From: Methanothermococcus thermolithotrophicus DSM 2095
GTDB taxonomy: Archaea > AGJL01 > Methanococci > Methanococcales > Methanococcaceae
NCBI RefSeq assembly: GCF_946463545.1
Contig: NZ_OX296583.1
Location: forward strand, 496,001-560,000
DNA length: 64,000 nucleotides
Direction of reading: 5' to 3'
Part shown: in pieces, positions 43,337 through 53,262 of the stretch
Position numbering within the stretch: the stretch's first letter is position 1
How the letters are laid out: every line of letters begins with the position of its first letter
Program-made: the position numbers and the translations under genes
Notes under the pieces: generated by a model
Seen by the model: the letters and a program-made list of their open reading frames with translations, nothing else
Told to the model about the DNA's origin: nothing
Database searches by the model: none

Positions 43337-45070
43337 ATGAATTTCAAGAAGGAAGTTTCCATAGTTCTGGGAGGGGCTGCTGGCCAAGGTATCCAAACTA
43401 TCGAAGAGATATTAACAAGGGTATTGAAGCTCTCAGGATATAATGTTTTTGCTACAAAAGAATACATGTCAAGGGTAAGAGGTGGAATAAATACAACCGA
43501 AATTATAGTTTCCTCAGAAAAAGTTAGGGCATTTGTTGATAGAATCGACATATTAATCCCATTTAAAAAAGGAGTTTTAGACCACTTAAAAGAAAGAATA
43601 TCCGATACAACTGTTGTTTTAGGGGAAAAAGACAATATTGATGAAGATTATCTCGATAATATAAATTTAATAGAGATCTCGCTATCAAATATAAGCCAAA
43701 AACTGGGAAATCCAATATACATAAATACAATAGGCTCTGGAATGGTAGTTGGATTGTTTGATGGGGATTTAGAAGTATTTAAGAAATATTTAACTGAAAA
43801 ATTCTCTTCAAAAGGGGAAGAAATTGTAAAAAAGAACATTGAAGCCGCTGTTGAAGGGTATAATTTGGGAAAAAGCTTATCAGAACAGTTAAGTATTGAA
43901 ATTGAAAAAACTGAGGATGTTAAAGAAGAAATACTTTTAAGCGGTACAGAAGCTGTCGCACTGGGGTCTGCGATAGGTGGCTGTAATTTTGTTTCTTTTT
44001 ATCCAATGACACCATCTACTGGGGTAGCAACATTCTTAGCTCAAAAATCTGAAGACCTGGAAATATTGGTTGAGCAGGTTGAAGATGAAATAGCTGCAAT
44101 AAACATGGCTATAGGTTCATGGTATGCTGGAGGGCGAGGAATGGTAACTACCTCAGGAGGGGGATTTTCTTTAATGTGTGAAGGATTAAGTTTGGCAGGA
44201 ATGACTGAAAGTCCTGTTGTAGTTTATCTTGCCCAAAGGCCAGGTCCAGCAACAGGTTTGCCAACTAGGACTGCACAAGGGGATTTAGAACTAGCCCTAT
44301 ATTCTGGCCATGGCGAATTCCCAAGAATTATTTATGCGCCCGGAAAAATAGAGGACGCATTTTATGTAAGCCAGCTGGCTTTCAATATGGCAGATAAATA
44401 CCAAATACCAGTATTTATATTATCCAACGAATATTTTGCAGACACCTATTACAATATACCAGATAGTGAGCTTAAAAGAACAAAAATGGAAAAACATATA
44501 GTAGAAACTGAAAAAAACTATAAAAGGTACAAATTAACTGAAAACGGGATTTCTCCAAGAGGTATTCCAAAATACGGTAACGGCGTTGTATCTATAACCG
44601 GGAACGAACATAATGAACTTGGAGACATTACCGAAGATAAAGAGCTCAGTGCATTGATGCAAGAAAAAAGAAATAAAAAACTTGAATTAATGAAAAAAGA
44701 GGCTTTAAAACCTGAGTTAATAAAATATGGAAATACTACCGATCCTGAGGAAAACGAGAATTATGACTACCTGGTAGTTGGTTGGGGGCCAACTTATTAC
44801 GCCATTGAAGGAGCTCTTAAAAAACTAGATAGGGATGATTTGGCATTCCTGTACTTTAATCAAGTTTATCCGATTAGTGAAGATTCAATAGATTACTTAA
44901 AAAAAGCTAAAAAAATAATATGTATTGAAGAAAACTACAATGCCCAATTTGCCAGATTGTTAAGAAGAGAATTTGGAATTGAAGCAGATGATAAAATTTT
45001 AAAGTACAACGGTAGGCCATTTTCAGTGGAAGAGCTCGTTGAAAAACTTAAAGAAGTTTTGGAGGGGTAA
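43337..45070 (+). CDS. 2-oxoacid:ferredoxin oxidoreductase, fused gamma-alpha subunit
   Basis: Oxidises a 2-oxoacid to acyl-CoA with ferredoxin, or runs in reverse for CO2 fixation. 577 residues: residues 1-190 are the gamma domain (LGGAAGQGIQTIEEIL, YMSRVRGGINTTEI), then the alpha domain with the FYPMTPSTGVATFL form of the YPITPST CoA/pyrimidine site and VEQVEDEIAAINMAIG. The TPP site is on the beta subunit, 3 bp downstream. Substrate cannot be fixed from sequence; pyruvate, 2-oxoglutarate and branched-chain acids are all possible. GGGAGGGG precedes the ATG. Confidence 0.9.
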   Translation: MNFKKEVSIVLGGAAGQGIQTIEEILTRVLKLSGYNVFATKEYMSRVRGGINTTEIIVSSEKVRAFVDRIDILIPFKKGVLDHLKERISDTTVVLGEKDNIDEDYLDNINLIEISLSNISQKLGNPIYINTIGSGMVVGLFDGDLEVFKKYLTEKFSSKGEEIVKKNIEAAVEGYNLGKSLSEQLSIEIEKTEDVKEEILLSGTEAVALGSAIGGCNFVSFYPMTPSTGVATFLAQKSEDLEILVEQVEDEIAAINMAIGSWYAGGRGMVTTSGGGFSLMCEGLSLAGMTESPVVVYLAQRPGPATGLPTRTAQGDLELALYSGHGEFPRIIYAPGKIEDAFYVSQLAFNMADKYQIPVFILSNEYFADTYYNIPDSELKRTKMEKHIVETEKNYKRYKLTENGISPRGIPKYGNGVVSITGNEHNELGDITEDKELSALMQEKRNKKLELMKKEALKPELIKYGNTTDPEENENYDYLVVGWGPTYYAIEGALKKLDRDDLAFLYFNQVYPISEDSIDYLKKAKKIICIEENYNAQFARLLRREFGIEADDKILKYNGRPFSVEELVEKLKEVLEG

Positions 45071-45073
45071 GGT

Positions 45074-45943
45074 ATGATTAAACTAGATTCAGTTTTTGAA
45101 AGAAGTGATGAAATAGATATCACTTGGTGTCCAGGGTGTGGAAACTTTAGTATTAAAGTAGCTTTGATGAACGCACTTGAAGAACTTGGATTAACTCCAA
45201 ATGATGTTGCATTAGTTTCTGGAATCGGTCAGGCAGGTAAAATGCCACATTACCTTAAGATTAACAAATTTCATGGACTTCATGGAAGGGCCATACCTAT
45301 AGCCACGGGAGTTAAAGCATCAAATCCTGAGTTGGTGGTTATTGCCGAAGGTGGAGACGGAGACATGTATGCAGAGGGGGGAAATCACCTAATTCATGGG
45401 ATAAGAAGAAACCCAAATATTACAGTTTTGATTCACAACAATCAGATATATGGGTTGACTAAAGGACAGGCTTCACCAACAACTTCAATAAATACTAAAA
45501 CACCAACCCAACCTTGGGGAGTATTTGAAGAACCATTTAATCCAATAGCCATGGCTATCTCATCGAACGCGTCATTCGTAGCAAGAACATTTTCTGGATA
45601 TATTGAAGAAACTAAAGAAATAATAAAAAAAGCCATAGAGCATAAAGGGTTTTCTGTTGTGGATATATTCCAAAACTGCCCTTCTTTTAACAAAGTAAAT
45701 ACATTTCAATGGTACAAAGAAAATACGTACTTCATGAAAGATCATGATCCTTATGATAGGGAGGAAGCATTTAAAAGGGCGTTGGAGAGTGAACCATATC
45801 CTTTGGGAATATTTTACATGTGTGAAAGACCAATATTTGAAGAAAAAATACCTGCTTATAAGTCCAATAAAACTCCATTATGGAAAAGAGAACCAAAATT
45901 AGACCGTATAAATGAAATATTGGATTCAAAGAAGAGATCATAA
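45074..45943 (+). CDS. 2-oxoacid:ferredoxin oxidoreductase, beta subunit
   Basis: The thiamine diphosphate and iron-sulfur subunit. 289 residues with ITWCPGCGNFSIKVAL (cluster cysteines), GIGQAGKMPHY, HGRAIPIATGVK and the TPP motif AEGGDGDMYAEGGNHL followed by HNNQIYGLTKGQ. No separate four-cluster delta (ferredoxin-type) subunit is adjacent, as in other gamma-alpha plus beta enzymes. GGAGGGGTAAGGT precedes the ATG. Confidence 0.92.
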   Translation: MIKLDSVFERSDEIDITWCPGCGNFSIKVALMNALEELGLTPNDVALVSGIGQAGKMPHYLKINKFHGLHGRAIPIATGVKASNPELVVIAEGGDGDMYAEGGNHLIHGIRRNPNITVLIHNNQIYGLTKGQASPTTSINTKTPTQPWGVFEEPFNPIAMAISSNASFVARTFSGYIEETKEIIKKAIEHKGFSVVDIFQNCPSFNKVNTFQWYKENTYFMKDHDPYDREEAFKRALESEPYPLGIFYMCERPIFEEKIPAYKSNKTPLWKREPKLDRINEILDSKKRS

Positions 45944-45946
45944 GTG

Positions 45947-46052
45947 TGGTTGTCCTACAATTAGGTCAAATACTAACTTCGAATTAATTTTTTTAAATAT
46001 TTTCCCATTAATAACCATATCTGTACAATCATTCGCAGAACGACTACGACTA
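45947..46052. repeat. MITE-like element, copy F (diverged)
   Basis: Left end TGGTTGTCCTACAATTAGG is a mutated TGGTCGTTCTGCAATTAG; right end ATTCGCAGAACGACTACGACTATA has a small internal duplication of CGACTA. It begins 3 bp beyond the beta-subunit stop and ends 37 bp before the next gene. Confidence 0.6.
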
Positions 46053-46089
46053 TAACTAACAGAGATTTAAGTTATACTTGTGATAGAAT

Positions 46090-46875
46090 ATGGATACTAA
46101 AAAAATAGAGGAACTAAAATCAATATTAAAGGAACTTAAAATAGAGTGTGCAAGAAAAATAGAAGAAAAAGTCGATCTACAGTATGCTTCACTTGAAAAT
46201 CTCCATAGAAACCTTGAAAACGACGAAATATTTATAAAATTGGTTATAATTAACGCATTAGTTAGCTATCAGCTCTCAACTACTGGTGAATCCTGGTGGA
46301 ACGAATTTTCAGAGTATTGGTCTAATGAGGTAAGAAATACCGCCGATAAATCAACTGATATTTTTGAAAATTACAAGGATTTCATTGTAAATTCAAAGGG
46401 CAATAAAAGGCTTTTAGGAGCCAAACTAAAACGGATTGAAAAAATAAAACCGTTTTTAGAAAAACTGACCCTTGAAGACCTAAGGAAATACTATGAAAAT
46501 ATGAGCTCCTTTAGAGATGATCTGGTATCAACTCTAAAAACAAAAAAAGATGCTAAAACTGTAGTATTTGCAGTTAAAATGTTTGGGTATGCATCTAGGA
46601 TAGTTTTTAACGAGTTTATCCCATATCCTATGGAAATAGAAATTCCAAAAGATAGTAGAATTGAAAAATATACAAAAAGATATACTGAAGAAGATCCAAT
46701 AAAATTTTGGAATAGAATTGCACTAGAAACTAATATTCCGCCACTTCATATCGATTCCATAATTTGGCCAGTTTTGGGAAAATCTAAGGAAGTTAGGGAG
46801 CGTTTAAAAGAATACTTTGAAAATGAGACATTTATTCAAAAATTGAAGCTTATTTTTAAGCTATCGGATATGTAA
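46090..46875 (+). CDS. 8-oxoguanine N-glycosylase/DNA lyase (AGOG)
   Basis: Repairs oxidised guanine in DNA. 261 residues matching the archaeal GO glycosylase family (MJ0724 type): LVSYQLSTTGESWWNEFSEYW, RLLGAKLKRIEKI, KTVVFAVKMFGYA with the family Lys region, and NIPPLHIDSIIWPVLG with the catalytic Asp area. GTGATAGAA precedes the ATG. Rubredoxin follows downstream. Confidence 0.9.
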   Translation: MDTKKIEELKSILKELKIECARKIEEKVDLQYASLENLHRNLENDEIFIKLVIINALVSYQLSTTGESWWNEFSEYWSNEVRNTADKSTDIFENYKDFIVNSKGNKRLLGAKLKRIEKIKPFLEKLTLEDLRKYYENMSSFRDDLVSTLKTKKDAKTVVFAVKMFGYASRIVFNEFIPYPMEIEIPKDSRIEKYTKRYTEEDPIKFWNRIALETNIPPLHIDSIIWPVLGKSKEVRERLKEYFENETFIQKLKLIFKLSDM

Positions 46876-46956
46876 TCCCTTACAAAGAATATAACAGTAT
46901 AAACGAACATACTATATATACAAATAAAATCAACAAAATATACATAGGTGAATATT

Positions 46957-47121
46957 ATGGCAGTTTGGAAATGCACGATATGTGGATACATTCTTGATGA
47001 AGAAAAAGGAGACGAAAATAACGGAATACCTAAGGGAACCAAATTTGAAGACCTTCCAGACGATTGGAAGTGTCCAATATGTGGCGCTACAAAAGATTTA
47101 TTTGAAAGAATAGAAGACTAA
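46957..47121 (+). CDS. Rubredoxin
   Basis: 54 residues with both iron-binding pairs, CTICGYI and CPICGA. Small electron carrier, probably serving rubrerythrin or other oxygen-detoxifying enzymes; a rubrerythrin gene lies at 61935-62504. GGTGAATATT precedes the ATG. It is small enough to be missed by length filters. Confidence 0.95.
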   Translation: MAVWKCTICGYILDEEKGDENNGIPKGTKFEDLPDDWKCPICGATKDLFERIED

Positions 47122-47156
47122 TTTAAATATCCCTACAGCTTATTATTTTATAACTA

Positions 47157-47552
47157 TTATTTTTGTACAGTCTCAGTTGGCTCATCAAACTCTATTGTCA
47201 CATTTTTTATATTGAATTCTTTCCCACCTTTTAACTTCAAATTCATACCTTCGCATTTTGGACATAATGCTTCAATTTCATCTTTTATCTCCAAATTACC
47301 TTCATAACCACAATCCCTACATACTATATATGGTTTTATATATTGAACGTTTAATTTAGCCCCATTGCAGATGGTATCTTCTGCTATAACTTCAAAAGCA
47401 AATTTAAGCTGTTCAAAATTTATAAGGGTGAGCTCACCAATTTCCAAGTTTATTTCAGAAACTTTTGTAACTTTTCTACCGTTAGCTTCCTGCTGATTTA
47501 CAGCATCCAATATTGAATTTAGTATCGAAGTAGCATAAGAAAGTTCATGCAT
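47157..47552 (-). CDS. hypA: Hydrogenase nickel-insertion protein HypA
   Basis: Delivers nickel to [NiFe] hydrogenases. 131 residues beginning MHELSYATSIL, where His2 is the nickel ligand, with zinc motifs CRDCGYEG and CPKCEG. The ATG at 47552 is required by the MHE signature and follows GGTGTATTCT; a longer frame from 47561 is rejected. It is 9 bp downstream of the RNA-binding protein gene. Confidence 0.95.
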   Translation of the reverse strand: MHELSYATSILNSILDAVNQQEANGRKVTKVSEINLEIGELTLINFEQLKFAFEVIAEDTICNGAKLNVQYIKPYIVCRDCGYEGNLEIKDEIEALCPKCEGMNLKLKGGKEFNIKNVTIEFDEPTETVQK

Positions 47553-47561
47553 AGAATACAC

Positions 47562-48008
47562 CTATTTTTCAAGTTCATTTAACATTATTTCCATTACCTT
47601 TTGCTCTTTATTTTTAGGTACATACACTTTAAAGTTTATAACTATTCTTACGGTATCGTCCCCATCCACCAACTTACATTCATTAAGATATGCCTTTTGC
47701 TTGTCAAATCTCAAATAGATTTTATTCCTTTCTATTCTCAAATTCATATCTTCTTTTAACTTGTTTATATTTTCTTCTTTACTCTTTAGAAGATTCATTA
47801 TGTGTTTGAAAACCTGTTTTGACTTTTTCTTCACAGAAATCTTATGTATGTTTATTGGATTTCCAAAATATCCTTCTGTCTCTATTGTTTCCAATTCTAA
47901 GTCTTCTTCATCGATTCCTTCAGGTAAAAAATAAGTCATTGCCTCTAAAACTCTATCTTCGTCCTCTGTAGCATGGGCGATTGAGGATATGCTTATACTG
48001 TTTATCAT
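47562..48008 (-). CDS. RNA-binding protein of the COG1325 exosome-linked family
   Basis: 148 residues, starting ISISSIAHATEDEDRVLEAM and containing ETEGYFGNPINIHKI, KKSKQVFKHIMNLL and FDKQKAYLNEC. This is the archaeal predicted exosome subunit/RNA-binding family (formerly DUF54). Functional data are lacking. GTGATAAC precedes the ATG. hypA follows at once on the same strand. Confidence 0.85.
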   Translation of the reverse strand: MINSISISSIAHATEDEDRVLEAMTYFLPEGIDEEDLELETIETEGYFGNPINIHKISVKKKSKQVFKHIMNLLKSKEENINKLKEDMNLRIERNKIYLRFDKQKAYLNECKLVDGDDTVRIVINFKVYVPKNKEQKVMEIMLNELEK

Positions 48009-48185
48009 GTTATCACTTTAATTTAAAATTAAAATTTAGAATAAAATATTAGAATTATATAAAATCAGTAAAACCATTAATAAAAACTTATTGTTAAATA
48101 CATTAAATACATTTAAGTCAAAAATACAAAAGTAAATACAAAGTAAATAAAAAAATAATTGAGATTTTATTTATTCAATCCTCAA

Positions 48186-48770
48186 TTATTTAGCTTTTTT
48201 ACCGTTAGCTCTTACGCTAGGTCTTACTTTTTCAGCACCTTTACCTTTGTTTCTTAATCCTCTTCCTTTTTTACCTGCTGAGGTTAAGCCCCTGAATGCT
48301 CTACCTTTGTGTTTACCGGTGCATAACCAGTTGTAGGTAGGATCGTTCTTTATTGATGGGTGGTGAGGGTCTACTAAAATTACTTCATACCATTTTTGTT
48401 TACCGTCTTGACCTACCCAGTATGAGTTTAAAACTTCCATGTTTGGATATCTTTTAGCAGCCCTTTCTTCTGCTATTCTTTGGATTGATTTTGCCATTGT
48501 TATTTTGTTTATACCTAATGTTGCAGGTTTTTTGGAGTTCTTTGGTCTTGGCTTTCTCAATCCACCTCTTCTTACCTTAACTCTAACAACAATAATTCCT
48601 TGTTTTGCTTTGTATCCTAAGCTTCTAGCCCTATCTACTCTTGTTGGTTTTTCAACTCTTACAACAGTAGGTTCCTTTCTCCATGTTTGCATTCTTGACC
48701 ATAACAACTCTTTAACGTAAGTGTTTTTAGGTACTTTCCATGCATCTCTAACGTATTTGTACATGCTCAT
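48186..48770 (-). CDS. rpl15e: Large-subunit ribosomal protein L15e
   Basis: 194-residue basic ribosomal protein: [57 protein letters not shown] and [25 protein letters not shown] precedes the ATG at 48770. The 5' leader contains an unusual GC-richer structured stretch (48793-48881). Confidence 0.96.
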   Translation of the reverse strand: MSMYKYVRDAWKVPKNTYVKELLWSRMQTWRKEPTVVRVEKPTRVDRARSLGYKAKQGIIVVRVKVRRGGLRKPRPKNSKKPATLGINKITMAKSIQRIAEERAAKRYPNMEVLNSYWVGQDGKQKWYEVILVDPHHPSIKNDPTYNWLCTGKHKGRAFRGLTSAGKKGRGLRNKGKGAEKVRPSVRANGKKAK

Positions 48771-48792
48771 TTTATCACTCAATATATTTTTG

Positions 48793-48881
48793 CTAGGTTA
48801 CTGTTTATGGATTCGGCATTTTTAGCCACATTTCCTACGGGATTTTTTCCCGTTACTGACTTACTAGATTTATGGACCTAG
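48793..48881. other. GC-richer structured segment in the rpl15e leader
   Basis: CTAGGT (48793-48798) and ACCTAG (48876-48881) form an outer stem; ACGGGA-TTTTT-TCCCGT is an inner hairpin. GTTACTG plus TTTATGGA occurs twice (48797-48811 and 48852-48876). It stands out in AT-rich DNA and could be a leader structure or small RNA; class unknown. Confidence 0.4.
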
Positions 48882-49106
48882 TCTTCTATTGATGTGTTAT
48901 AATTAATATATTAACTTAACGGTAATTATATAAACAATGGATTATAATATCAATTCAGTTGTAAGTATATGATGTGCTTTGACAGTTTGGTAAAAATATT
49001 AAAAATATTTATATTAATATTTCGTTAAAGTATCTACTCTTTTTTAATTACATTAAATGTAATTATTAGTTATATTTAAATTTAAATCATATATATGGTG
49101 ATAATA

Positions 49107-49520
49107 ATGGATTACTACAATTATGAAGAACTTTTAAAAAGAGCGAGAAGTCAGCTTCCTGAAGATGTCTTTAAAGATGTTAGGTTTGAAATCCCACCTG
49201 CAGAAAGCTTTGTTGAAGGTAGCAGGACGATTGTCAAAAACTTCAGAGATATCGCCAAAATCATTGATAGAGATGTTCAATACTTTGCAAAATACGTAAT
49301 GAGAGAGTTAGGTACTGCAGGGGATGTTGAAGGTTCAAGATTAATATTACAGGGTAAATTCGGTAACTACTTAATAAAATCAAAAATCCAGGACTTTGTA
49401 GATGAATACGTTCTCTGCCATGAATGTGGAAAACCAGATACAAAGATCGTTAAAGAGGGAAGAATACACTTCCTCAAATGTACCGCTTGTGGTGCAATGA
49501 AACCTATAAAGTTAATCTAA
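49107..49520 (+). CDS. eif2b: Translation initiation factor aIF2 beta subunit
   Basis: Part of the aIF2 heterotrimer that brings initiator tRNA to the ribosome. 137 residues: DYYNYEELLKRARSQLPEDVF, GSRTIVKNFRDIAKIIDRD, then KIQDFVDEYVLCHECGKPDT and LKCTACGAMKPIK, the C-terminal zinc ribbon (CxxC..CxxC). The ATG at 49107 follows GGTGATAAT. Confidence 0.95.
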   Translation: MDYYNYEELLKRARSQLPEDVFKDVRFEIPPAESFVEGSRTIVKNFRDIAKIIDRDVQYFAKYVMRELGTAGDVEGSRLILQGKFGNYLIKSKIQDFVDEYVLCHECGKPDTKIVKEGRIHFLKCTACGAMKPIKLI

Positions 49521-49619
49521 GAAAATTATATATAGTGTTTTTCTTAGGTTTACGGATGTATATTAATTCATTTGTTTCATTTTCTTACTTTTTTACTGGC
49601 AGAGATTTTGATTTGTGAT

Positions 49620-49732
49620 TTAGTCGTTCCGCAATTAGATTAGTCAATATACTTAATTTTAATAGGTGTTATAATATACTTTAAATTCCAATTTGAAGAA
49701 ACATTCTATGGAACATATTCGCAGAACGACTA
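49620..49732. repeat. MITE-like element, copy G (TATAGTCG family)
   Basis: 113 bp with left end TTAGTCGTTCCGCAATTAG and right end ATTCGCAGAACGACTA. It has the same asymmetric subterminal bases as copies D and F (CAATTAG on one side, ATTCG on the other). It ends 44 bp before nmd3. Confidence 0.75.
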
Positions 49733-49776
49733 TTTTATTACTATAGTTTTAATTTACTTCATTTTCGGTGATATAA

Positions 49777-50877
49777 ATGAAAGGATTTTGTTATAGATGT
49801 GGTTATGAGGGAGAATTAATAGATGGTCTTTGTAAGGTGTGCTATGCAAATGAAAATCCATTAATTGAAATCCCCGAAGAGATTTATGTTGAAGTTTGCT
49901 ATATGTGCGGTTCCTATAAAAGAAGAACATGGCAAGATCCCAATGAAAGGGGATTATTTGAAATACTGGATGAAATAGCATATTTCGGAGTAAAGGACAA
50001 TATTAAAAAAAGAAATAAGAACATAGAAGTCGAAATAATACCTCAAGAACCTAGGCAGCTCCCTGGTGGAAAACGTTCCAGAGTTGAAATTCCTACAGTC
50101 GTAATTGCTACTGGAAAACTTGCTGGAGAAGATGATGAAAGATCCGAGGAAAGAAATGTTACAGTTTACCTAAGGATGGCCCAATGTCCAAGATGTGTAA
50201 GATCCATCTCAAACTACTATGAGGCCACATTACAGGTAAGGGCTATGAACAGGTTCTTAACAGACGAAGAAAAAGATGAGCTGGATAACTTCGTTAGGGA
50301 AGAAGTTGCTAAAAGATTAAAAAAAGATAGAATGTCGTTTGTATCAAAGTTTATAATCCAGAAGGAAGGTTTGGATTATCAGATCGGATCAATGGGCGGT
50401 GCAAGAAACATAGCTTCTGCGATAAAATCCAGATACGGCGGTAAAATAACTGAGACCGCAAAACTAGTTGGTGTTGAAAAAGATACTGGAAAAAATCAGT
50501 ACAGAATAACTATAGCAGTTAGAATCCCAGAGTATAAGATTGGGGATGTTGTAGAATATGAGGGAAATCCTTGTAAAGTACTTTCTATGAACGAAAACAA
50601 AATCTATTTATTAAAATTGGATAGAAGGGAAAAAATTTCTTTGAACTGGGCAGATGCTGAAAAAAATACCAAGTTGCTTAAAAGAAAAGACGAATGTGGA
50701 AGTGCCACAATAATATCCATAACCCCAGATATGATCATGGCTATGGATGATGAAACTTATGAAGTTTATGAATACGATAAAATTAAATTTGAATTTGAGG
50801 ATCTAAAAGAAGGGGAAAAATTAAGAATATTCAAAAAAGAAGGTCTAAACTATATTGTGGATATCATAGATAATTAA
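49777..50877 (+). CDS. nmd3: NMD3 family ribosome-biogenesis protein
   Basis: Archaeal NMD3 relative, a zinc protein that binds the large ribosomal subunit. 366 residues; N-terminal CYRCG...CKVCY and [12 protein letters not shown], then [25 protein letters not shown] typical of NMD3. The C-terminal third ([20 protein letters not shown]) is an eIF5A-like beta-barrel part. GGTGATATAA precedes the ATG. It converges with thrB with a gap of only 5 bp. Confidence 0.9.
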   Translation: MKGFCYRCGYEGELIDGLCKVCYANENPLIEIPEEIYVEVCYMCGSYKRRTWQDPNERGLFEILDEIAYFGVKDNIKKRNKNIEVEIIPQEPRQLPGGKRSRVEIPTVVIATGKLAGEDDERSEERNVTVYLRMAQCPRCVRSISNYYEATLQVRAMNRFLTDEEKDELDNFVREEVAKRLKKDRMSFVSKFIIQKEGLDYQIGSMGGARNIASAIKSRYGGKITETAKLVGVEKDTGKNQYRITIAVRIPEYKIGDVVEYEGNPCKVLSMNENKIYLLKLDRREKISLNWADAEKNTKLLKRKDECGSATIISITPDMIMAMDDETYEVYEYDKIKFEFEDLKEGEKLRIFKKEGLNYIVDIIDN

Positions 50878-50882
50878 TCCAA

Positions 50883-51854
<972 letters not shown>

Positions 51855-52072
51855 CTATTTTAATACTCTACTATATTTTAATTTCCCTAGCTTTTTTTAC
51901 CATTTAATGAAACTACCCCGAATTAAATAAAATCTATGTTTTAACTTTAACGACCGATTTATATTGAATAACTACTGATAATTTAGATGACTATATTTAT
52001 TTAAAAGTTGGCGTATAAAATAAATATGTTATCAGTTGATAAAATAGATAAAACTAAACTGGGGAGGGTAAA

Positions 52073-52999
52073 ATGGAGAATCTCAAGAATATAAGTAAAA
52101 AAGATGTTGTAGTACCGCTTGATGTTCCAGAATCTGCAAAAGAGACATACATAAAAAATTATCTTGAAATTACAAAAAACACCGGGAGATTAATGCTTTT
52201 TGCGGGAGATCAGAAAATAGAGCATTTAAACGATGATTTTTATGGGGAAGGCATATCAATGGATGATTCAGATCCCGAACATCTATTTAGAATTGCAGAT
52301 AAGGCAAAAATTGGAGTATTTGCAACTCAGCTCGGATTAATAGCAAGGTACGGTATGGATTACAAAAAAGTACCTTATTTAGTTAAATTAAACTCAAAAA
52401 CACACCTTGTCAAAACTTCACAAAAAGACCCAATAAGTAGAGCTCTAGTTGATGTAAAAGATGTAGTTGAATTTAAGGAAAATTCTGGACTCAATATATT
52501 GGGTGTTGGTTATACGGTTTATCTTGGAAGTGAGTATGAAAGTATCATGTTGTCTGAAGCTTCAAAGATAATATATGAAGCCCATAAAAACGGGTTAATC
52601 GCTGTACTTTGGATGTATCCAAGGGGAAAAGCTGTTAAAAATGAAAAGGACCCTCATTTAATAGCAGGTGCTGCAGGAGTTGGAGCCTGTTTAGGTTCAG
52701 ATTTTGTTAAAGTGAACTATCCTGAAGGTGAAAATCCAGCAGAGGCTTTTAAAGAAGCGGTATTGGCTGCAGGTAGAACAAAAGTCGTTTGTGCAGGTGG
52801 AGAAAGCACAGATGTAAGGGTATTTTTACAGAAGCTTTATGACCAGATATATATAAGCGGTGCCGCAGGAAACGCCACAGGTAGAAATATACATCAAAAA
52901 TCCCTTGATGATGCCGTAAGAATGTGCAATGCAATTTATGCAATTACAATTGAAGGAAAAACCGTTGATGAGGCTTTAAAAATCTATGAAGGCATATAA
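52073..52999 (+). CDS. Class I (DhnA-type) fructose-bisphosphate aldolase
   Basis: Schiff-base aldolase of the archaeal DhnA family. 308 residues: MLFAGDQKIEHLNDDFYG, AVLWMYPRGKAVK, DFVKVNYPEG with the Schiff-base Lys, and VVCAGGESTD. It resembles M. jannaschii MJ1585, which acts on FBP-like substrates, more than the ADH synthase MJ0400, though that choice is from memory. GGGGAGGGTAAA precedes the ATG. The bifunctional FBP aldolase/phosphatase (38420-39565) may overlap in function. Confidence 0.88.
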   Translation: MENLKNISKKDVVVPLDVPESAKETYIKNYLEITKNTGRLMLFAGDQKIEHLNDDFYGEGISMDDSDPEHLFRIADKAKIGVFATQLGLIARYGMDYKKVPYLVKLNSKTHLVKTSQKDPISRALVDVKDVVEFKENSGLNILGVGYTVYLGSEYESIMLSEASKIIYEAHKNGLIAVLWMYPRGKAVKNEKDPHLIAGAAGVGACLGSDFVKVNYPEGENPAEAFKEAVLAAGRTKVVCAGGESTDVRVFLQKLYDQIYISGAAGNATGRNIHQKSLDDAVRMCNAIYAITIEGKTVDEALKIYEGI

Positions 53000-53067
53000 T
53001 ACATAACGAGAACATAATAGATACCCTAAATAAAAATAAGAAAATAATAACTAAAGAAGTGATTTAC

Positions 53068-53247
53068 ATGGACATGGAAATGTTAGTTAATATAATAGAT
53101 ACCCTTGAAAAAAAAGGAGTGGGATTACAGTTATCAGTTGAAGGACAAAAAACAGTTGAAATTACTATAAAAAACAAAAATATAGATATCAATATTGTAG
53201 AACCATCAAATATTGGGAAGTTAATAAAAGAATTGAATATTAAATAA
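53068..53247 (+). CDS. Small conserved hypothetical protein
   Basis: 59 residues starting MDMEMLVNIIDTLEKKGVGL, ending NIGKLIKELNIK. The pattern of a helix, then short strands (QLSVEGQKTVEITIKNK) suggests a compact alpha/beta fold. The ATG at 53068 follows AAGTGATTTAC. It lies 68 bp after the aldolase gene and may be co-transcribed. I recognise no family. Confidence 0.55.
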   Translation: MDMEMLVNIIDTLEKKGVGLQLSVEGQKTVEITIKNKNIDINIVEPSNIGKLIKELNIK

Positions 53248-53262
53248 AATTATTATATTAAA

